Shown here piece by piece: positions 11,233 through 16,006 of a DNA stretch of 16,006 bases. This stretch comes from CAZNRY01 sp964575675 (GTDB lineage Bacteria > Eisenbacteria > RBG-16-71-46 > CAIMUX01 > VGJL01), in assembly GCA_964575675.1 (NCBI GenBank), contig CAZNRY010000094.1, positions 1 to 16,006 of the forward strand, read 5' to 3'. A program made the translations under genes and the position numbers. Every line of letters begins with the position of its first letter. Position 1 is the first letter of the stretch. The notes beneath the pieces are model-generated. The model was not told the origin of the DNA, did no database searches, and saw nothing but the letters and a program-made list of their open reading frames with translations.

Positions 11233-14200
11233 CTACTCCCTCCAGATGACCACCTTGAGATTCGCCTCTTCGGTCCGAGCACCGTCGCTTGCGGTGACCC
11301 GGGCAATGTAGGCGCCGTTCGCCAGCTTCGTCCCGTCCGATGCCGTGCCGCCCCAGTGGACGTCAGACGCTCCACTCATGGGCTGCCTCGTCATCAGGGT
11401 CGAGACGTAGTTTCCGGCGAAGTCGAAGATCTTGATGGTCACATCGCTCGTCTTGCCAAGGACGAAGTGGAGAGCCACGTCGCCATCCGCAGGATCGAAC
11501 GGGTTCGGGTAGCTGTATGCATCCGTCAGGGTCAGCATTGGATTCTCTACCCGGACCGTCTTCGTAACCGGGCAGACATGCCCGAGCCGATCCGCCGCGT
11601 ACACCACGATCACGTACTCACCCATCTCCCAGCCGCCATCGGGCTTCGAGATGACAAGCGAGACATCGTGACCGGTGATGATGAGCGAACCGTGCTCGAC
11701 CTCTGCACCGTCGGGACCCGTGATCTTGATCGTCACATTGTTCGGGTCAAGACCAACGCCATCCTCGGTGATCGAGACGTTGACTACCATGTCGCCGTTC
11801 GGGGCGAGCGTCGCACCCGGCAGGATGAAGACGACAGCCGGGCACGTCATGTCAACGATGAACCGCTGCTCGACGTACTTGCTGCCGCTGTTCCTGACCT
11901 GGTCGACCACGCCCTGCGTGTAGATGATCCGCTGCTGGCTCAAGAAGTCGAACCAGCAACTGGAGAGGATGAAGGTCTGCTGCCCGTTGACCACCAACGT
12001 GTCGATCACGTCGCAGCCGAAGGCCGGGCCCTCTCCGAGGATGGTGCGGTACTTGTCGCTGTAGATCGTCACCTCGAGGATGTCCTTGTCCGCGATCCGA
12101 CCGCCGCCGACGATGGGCAGCCGGACGAGAAGCTGATCCTGCGCCGGGTCGTATCCGGCGAGACCGTCGATCGCGGTCGTCTGTCCCGTGCGCATCCTCT
12201 GGATGTACGGCAGCAGCTCATCGGCCGTCCCCTGGTGCAGAAGCTCGCGCTCCTCGAACTCGTCGATGTCAGCCTGCTCATCCTCGCCGTCGACACGCCA
12301 GAGGTCGTACTTCATACCCCAGTCGATCGGGATGTAGCAGTTCTCGTCGTAGTCGTAATTGAACCACACTGGATCAGCGTTCAGATCCTCGGGATCGATC
12401 TCGCCGTCGCAATCGACGTCGAGCAGGTACTCCTGGCGCATCGGACGGACGAAGATACCGGACCCGGCGTCCGTCATCGTGACCGTCAGCATGCAGCCCA
12501 TCTCTCCCTGGTCGCAGCCCCCGCCTCTCACGTAACCGGCCACGTTCCGGAGCAGCGGGTTGGACACCCAGCCACCGTGGAACGCGATCGTCGGCGGAGT
12601 CGAGTCGACCCAGAACGGAGTGTCGACGCTGATCAGTTCATGTGTTCCGGCAATGGTCCGGAACGCGACCGAGAAGACGTGGCGGCCCTCAGGCAGCCAG
12701 TCGCGTTGCAGCGTCGAGTGGCTGTAGGTGAGCTCGTACACCGTCCCCTCGGAGTTGGCCTGGTAGAGGTAGCCGTTGCCGTTACCCCACCACCACCACG
12801 CCTCGCCGGTCCCGCGGAAGGTCGCGACGGGGTTGCCGTCGATCTTCACCTCGACCGTGTAAGGATCGATCCCCTGGCCTCCCACGTCGTTCAGATACGC
12901 CGTGAAGACCGGGTCCGGATCGGTATACCACTCGCTCCGATACTCGCTGTGCGGGGTCACGCTGTAGACGAAGACCGGCGCACTGCTCTTCGGAACGAAC
13001 AGCTGGAAGATGTTCCCCTTGCCGCAGTCGGACGGACCATCGCCGCTGTTGTCACCGGCCTTGCGCAGGTACTCGCAGCGCGCGCTGGTCAGATCGTCGA
13101 CGCGGAAGGAGAGGGTGTTGTTGACGGTATCGACGTGGATGTCGCTGATTCCGTCGCCCATCCACTTCCAGTCGTCCTGGGCATAGCCCCACCGGCGGAC
13201 GGTGAGCATGTCTTCGGTGACACCCTCTCCGCTCTGGCCAAGTGCTGCATCGAGTTCGGCCTGGCTGTACTTGATCACCACGATCGGGTGGTACCCAGTC
13301 TCGAACAAGTGGCCGGTGAACGGAGCCTTGTCGAGCTCCATGTGATAGGCGGTCTTGTTGACCGGCTCGAGGTAGATCGCCTGGTCCGAGTCGATCGACG
13401 GGGCGATCGTCTGGCTGACCAGGAGGCAAGCCTCCGGGCCGCGCCAGGCGCCGCTCAGGATCGCTACGGTGTTCGCATCCGCAACCTCGTAGCCGTCCGT
13501 CCGGACGGGTCCGTTCGTGCCGAGCTCGGACGTGACCGGGTACTCGTTGATCTCCACGTTGACGTAGTCGATCAGCAGGCCCTGGTCGGTGCCCGTCACG
13601 TTGATGCTGAACTTCAGGCAGTCGTAGATCGTGTTGCCGGAGACATAGTCCGTATTGAGCGTCATCTGTCCGCGCCAGACGCTCGGATCGTCGAGCGACC
13701 GCGTCAGACCGAAGATGTTCTCGTGCTCCGGATCCGAAAGGACGCCGGCCGAGTAGATCCAGTAGTAGTCGTTCTCGAGGCAGATATCGCCAGACTCGAC
13801 GTACGGGATCTCACCCAGAACCACGACCCTCGGCCGGTCCGCCGCGCTCGCCATCGTGATCTCCAGGATGGCCTGCGTCGGGCTCTCCACCTGGATCGAG
13901 ACTTTCACGACTTCCCCAAAGGGCGTACTGGGTGTAGTGGGTGTGCGGACCGGCTTGAACGTGATGGAACCGTCGTACAGCGTCTCGAGCTCGACCAGCA
14001 TCGTCGGAACGACGTCGGTCGGGTTGTCGCCGTAGCGGTTGCCGTTCTCGTCCCGCGCCAGGGCGCGCAGCCAGAACCGGTTCAGGTAGCTCGCAGGCAG
14101 GCTATTCGTCTTGAGCGCCGTCCACCAGAGGACCTCGGTCGTGAGCGACTCGCCGCCCGGGAGCGGCTGGCCGACGCCGATGTTGACCCACTCGTGGGTC

Positions 14201-16006
14201 GTGTCATCGACGCCATCGACCGAGTCGTACTGGAAGAAGACGTTCTGGATGGTCGGATCGCTCTCCGCCAGGGCGTAGATCTTCACGCACGTCGGAGGCT
14301 CCTCGCCATGCGGCTGGAGGTCCGGATCGAACGCGATGATGCGCGCCGTCGGCGGCACGATGTCGGTGATCCTCAGTCGGTACGTCACCCGGGATGTCGC
14401 ATTGCCGCACTCATCGGTCGCGACGACGCCCACCCAGAGCAGCGTGCCAACGGGGATCCCCGTGGTGTTCCAGTCGATGGAACCCGCGTAGTCGGTCGGA
14501 TCGCCCTGGTCTTGGACCGGGACGATCGTTCCGAGGTCCATCCAGGTCGTTCCGTTGTCCACGGTCGCGTAGAACTGCATCGTCGCAACCGCAGTCTCAC
14601 GATCCTCGGGCAGCTGAATCTCATCGTCCTTCGCCGAGGCCCAAACGCGGATCTCGACGCCGGCCGCGATGTCGGTAAAGCCGTCCGGATGGAAGGTGAT
14701 CGCCGGAGCGCCCGGCGTGATCGAGGTGATGTTTGTGATCGCGATCGGCGTCGGGGCGTCCTTGTCGTAGCCGAGACGATCGATCGTGAACCAGGACTCG
14801 TTGCCGGACACGTCATAAACGCGCGCCGCGATGTCGTACAGCTCGGTGGGGAGAGCGGTGATATCCCACTTCTGCCACCATTTGTTCGTGGCGTCGTCGT
14901 GGACGACCGGGTGCGAGGACGTCGGGACCATCGTCCAGGAGCTGATACCCGCGTCTACCGTCGAGTGCAGCTTGTAGTAGAACTCGACCTTCCATGTGTC
15001 GACGTTCTCGACCACATCCGCATCGGCGACCGCAAGGTCGTAGAACCTGTAGTCCAGGACCCCGGCGTCGTACCAGTCGCAGAGGTTCGTCGCATCCGGC
15101 GCCGGCTGCGTGAATGCGTAGTTGTCGGGCGCCGCGAAGTCGACGAACACGAGAACCTTCGGCGTCTCGGCGGCATTCGGATCGCTCTGGTTGCCGACGT
15201 TGTCGACACCAATCGCGGCGACCTCGTACCACGCGTTGTGCTCGAGGGCCCTCAGGTCCCACGGACCGATCTTCCAGTACTTCTGCGAGACGATCGTCTC
15301 CTCGCTGAGCGTTCCGTCGAGGAGCGTCCAGCTCGTCGTCCCCTGCTTGCGGTAGACGTAGAAGACGTCATCGAGGTCCGTGTCACCCGGAAGGTTCCGG
15401 GCGGCCAGGTACTCGAAGGACTGGGCGTAGATCTTGTCCGGGTTGTTGATGACCTGCGTGTCACCGATGTTCCGCTTGGCCTGGACGATCGTCATCACCG
15501 GAGCGATCGTGTCGACGATCTTGATCCGGATCGAGCGCTTCGTCACGGCATCCGCGAAGGCATCGATGTGCGAGTAGGTGTTGTTCAGCAGGTCGTGACC
15601 AGCCGCGACGAAGTCGTACTCCTCGCCAACGACCAGCGGACCCGGGATCGGAGCCGTCGGATCGTCGAGCCAGTGGAGGTAGTCGACAGGATCCATCGAC
15701 TTGGTCAGGTTCAGATCGAAGCTGTACGGCCTCGTATCGTCCGGATTTCCGTCCTCGGGACCGAGCCCCCAGTTCTCATCGACCAGGGTGCACGGATCGT
15801 TGACGGCCGGAATCGCAAGCCAGCTGCCCGCCATGTTCAGATCGCGCGCCCTCTTGATGTAGAAGGTCGCCGCGTCGTCGTTGAGCGGGCTTTCGGGATC
15901 GATGACCGTGTACAGCGTGAAGAAGGTGTTGCGCTCGATGTCCGTCGGCGGACGGTCCTGGAACCCAGGAGTGTCCAGGTCCGCGTCCATCCGAGTCTTC
16001 GGAGGC
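11233..16006 (-). CDS. Giant secreted Ig-like repeat protein with C-terminal FlgD-Ig / T9SS-like sorting domain (N-terminus outside window)
   Basis: At least 1,590 residues are open to the right edge. The Met codon at 15990 is not taken as the start because the frame continues upstream (PPKTR) with no stop and no signal peptide follows. Numbering from that Met, beta-sandwich modules are marked by a recurring D-x-x-x-P step: VDTIAP (159), VDFAAP (283), DKDAP (409), TDIVPP (542), VDSTPP (1128) and VDMTCP (1379); the first four are 124-133 residues apart. An EF-hand-like loop, DVDCDGEIDPED, lies at 1191-1202, and an unusual WWWW at 1065-1068. The final 100 residues (from YSYPNPFDP at ~1493, then VTIKIFDFAGNYV and GTKLANGAYIARV) match the FlgD-Ig/type A sorting fold used as a C-terminal secretion signal in FCB bacteria. 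Predicted location is the cell surface or outside. Ligand or enzymatic role is unknown. Confidence 0.85.
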   Translation of the reverse strand, partial: PPKTRMDADLDTPGFQDRPPTDIERNTFFTLYTVIDPESPLNDDAATFYIKRARDLNMAGSWLAIPAVNDPCTLVDENWGLGPEDGNPDDTRPYSFDLNLTKSMDPVDYLHWLDDPTAPIPGPLVVGEEYDFVAAGHDLLNNTYSHIDAFADAVTKRSIRIKIVDTIAPVMTIVQAKRNIGDTQVINNPDKIYAQSFEYLAARNLPGDTDLDDVFYVYRKQGTTSWTLLDGTLSEETIVSQKYWKIGPWDLRALEHNAWYEVAAIGVDNVGNQSDPNAAETPKVLVFVDFAAPDNYAFTQPAPDATNLCDWYDAGVLDYRFYDLAVADADVVENVDTWKVEFYYKLHSTVDAGISSWTMVPTSSHPVVHDDATNKWWQKWDITALPTELYDIAARVYDVSGNESWFTIDRLGYDKDAPTPIAITNITSITPGAPAITFHPDGFTDIAAGVEIRVWASAKDDEIQLPEDRETAVATMQFYATVDNGTTWMDLGTIVPVQDQGDPTDYAGSIDWNTTGIPVGTLLWVGVVATDECGNATSRVTYRLRITDIVPPTARIIAFDPDLQPHGEEPPTCVKIYALAESDPTIQNVFFQYDSVDGVDDTTHEWVNIGVGQPLPGGESLTTEVLWWTALKTNSLPASYLNRFWLRALARDENGNRYGDNPTDVVPTMLVELETLYDGSITFKPVRTPTTPSTPFGEVVKVSIQVESPTQAILEITMASAADRPRVVVLGEIPYVESGDICLENDYYWIYSAGVLSDPEHENIFGLTRSLDDPSVWRGQMTLNTDYVSGNTIYDCLKFSINVTGTDQGLLIDYVNVEINEYPVTSELGTNGPVRTDGYEVADANTVAILSGAWRGPEACLLVSQTIAPSIDSDQAIYLEPVNKTAYHMELDKAPFTGHLFETGYHPIVVIKYSQAELDAALGQSGEGVTEDMLTVRRWGYAQDDWKWMGDGISDIHVDTVNNTLSFRVDDLTSARCEYLRKAGDNSGDGPSDCGKGNIFQLFVPKSSAPVFVYSVTPHSEYRSEWYTDPDPVFTAYLNDVGGQGIDPYTVEVKIDGNPVATFRGTGEAWWWWGNGNGYLYQANSEGTVYELTYSHSTLQRDWLPEGRHVFSVAFRTIAGTHELISVDTPFWVDSTPPTIAFHGGWVSNPLLRNVAGYVRGGGCDQGEMGCMLTVTMTDAGSGIFVRPMRQEYLLDVDCDGEIDPEDLNADPVWFNYDYDENCYIPIDWGMKYDLWRVDGEDEQADIDEFEERELLHQGTADELLPYIQRMRTGQTTAIDGLAGYDPAQDQLLVRLPIVGGGRIADKDILEVTIYSDKYRTILGEGPAFGCDVIDTLVVNGQQTFILSSCWFDFLSQQRIIYTQGVVDQVRNSGSKYVEQRFIVDMTCPAVVFILPGATLAPNGDMVVNVSITEDGVGLDPNNVTIKITGPDGAEVEHGSLIITGHDVSLVISKPDGGWEMGEYVIVVYAADRLGHVCPVTKTVRVENPMLTLTDAYSYPNPFDPADGDVALHFVLGKTSDVTIKIFDFAGNYVSTLMTRQPMSGASDVHWGGTASDGTKLANGAYIARVTASDGARTEEANLKVVIWRE

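Overview
The window looks like chromosome from a high-GC, double-membraned bacterium of the Fibrobacteres-Chlorobi-Bacteroidetes (FCB) type. Four things point that way: a DUF2723/GT117 membrane glycosyltransferase, a PorV/UPF0164-like outer-membrane barrel fused to thrombospondin-type-3 repeats and an OmpA domain, a giant Ig-like surface protein ending in a FlgD-like/type-IX-secretion-like sorting module, and a type IV pilin-class prepilin. GC-rich uncultured lineages such as Candidatus Eisenbacteria would fit, but that is inference; no rRNA or other phylogenetic marker is present. There is no mobile element, tRNA, CRISPR array or phage gene.

Layout, read in the direction of transcription. 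Almost everything is on the minus strand, so the order runs from high to low coordinates. (1) 16006-9512, cell-surface locus: a >1,590-residue secreted Ig-like protein (its N-terminus lies outside the window), a strong hairpin terminator, then the PorV-like/TSP3/OmpA fusion, followed by two hairpins. (2) 9197-8799: a small prepilin-like protein, preceded by a good sigma-54 (-24/-12) promoter match. It converges with and overlaps by 6 bp a plus-strand YkgJ-type Cys-cluster protein (8421-8804), the only plus-strand gene. (3) 8246-3679, riboflavin operon: a consensus-like sigma-70 promoter, a 65-residue membrane protein of unknown function, ribD, ribE, ribBA, ribH and nusB, tightly packed with 4-bp overlaps at two junctions. 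No FMN riboswitch is visible. (4) 3654-1, glycan cassette: a putative promoter, a SAM methyltransferase, a GT4 glycosyltransferase and a GT117/DUF2723 multi-pass protein that runs off the left edge, joined by 1-bp and 4-bp overlaps.

How they work together. RibBA, RibD, RibE and RibH cover the core riboflavin route from GTP and ribulose-5-phosphate, except for the separate dephosphorylation step; nusB, which acts in rRNA antitermination, rides on the same transcript. The glycan cassette probably builds or transfers a surface or protein-linked sugar. The giant protein and the PorV-like OmpA protein look like a secreted substrate and an outer-membrane partner that is also anchored to peptidoglycan. 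That pairing is the most unusual feature here and is a hypothesis.
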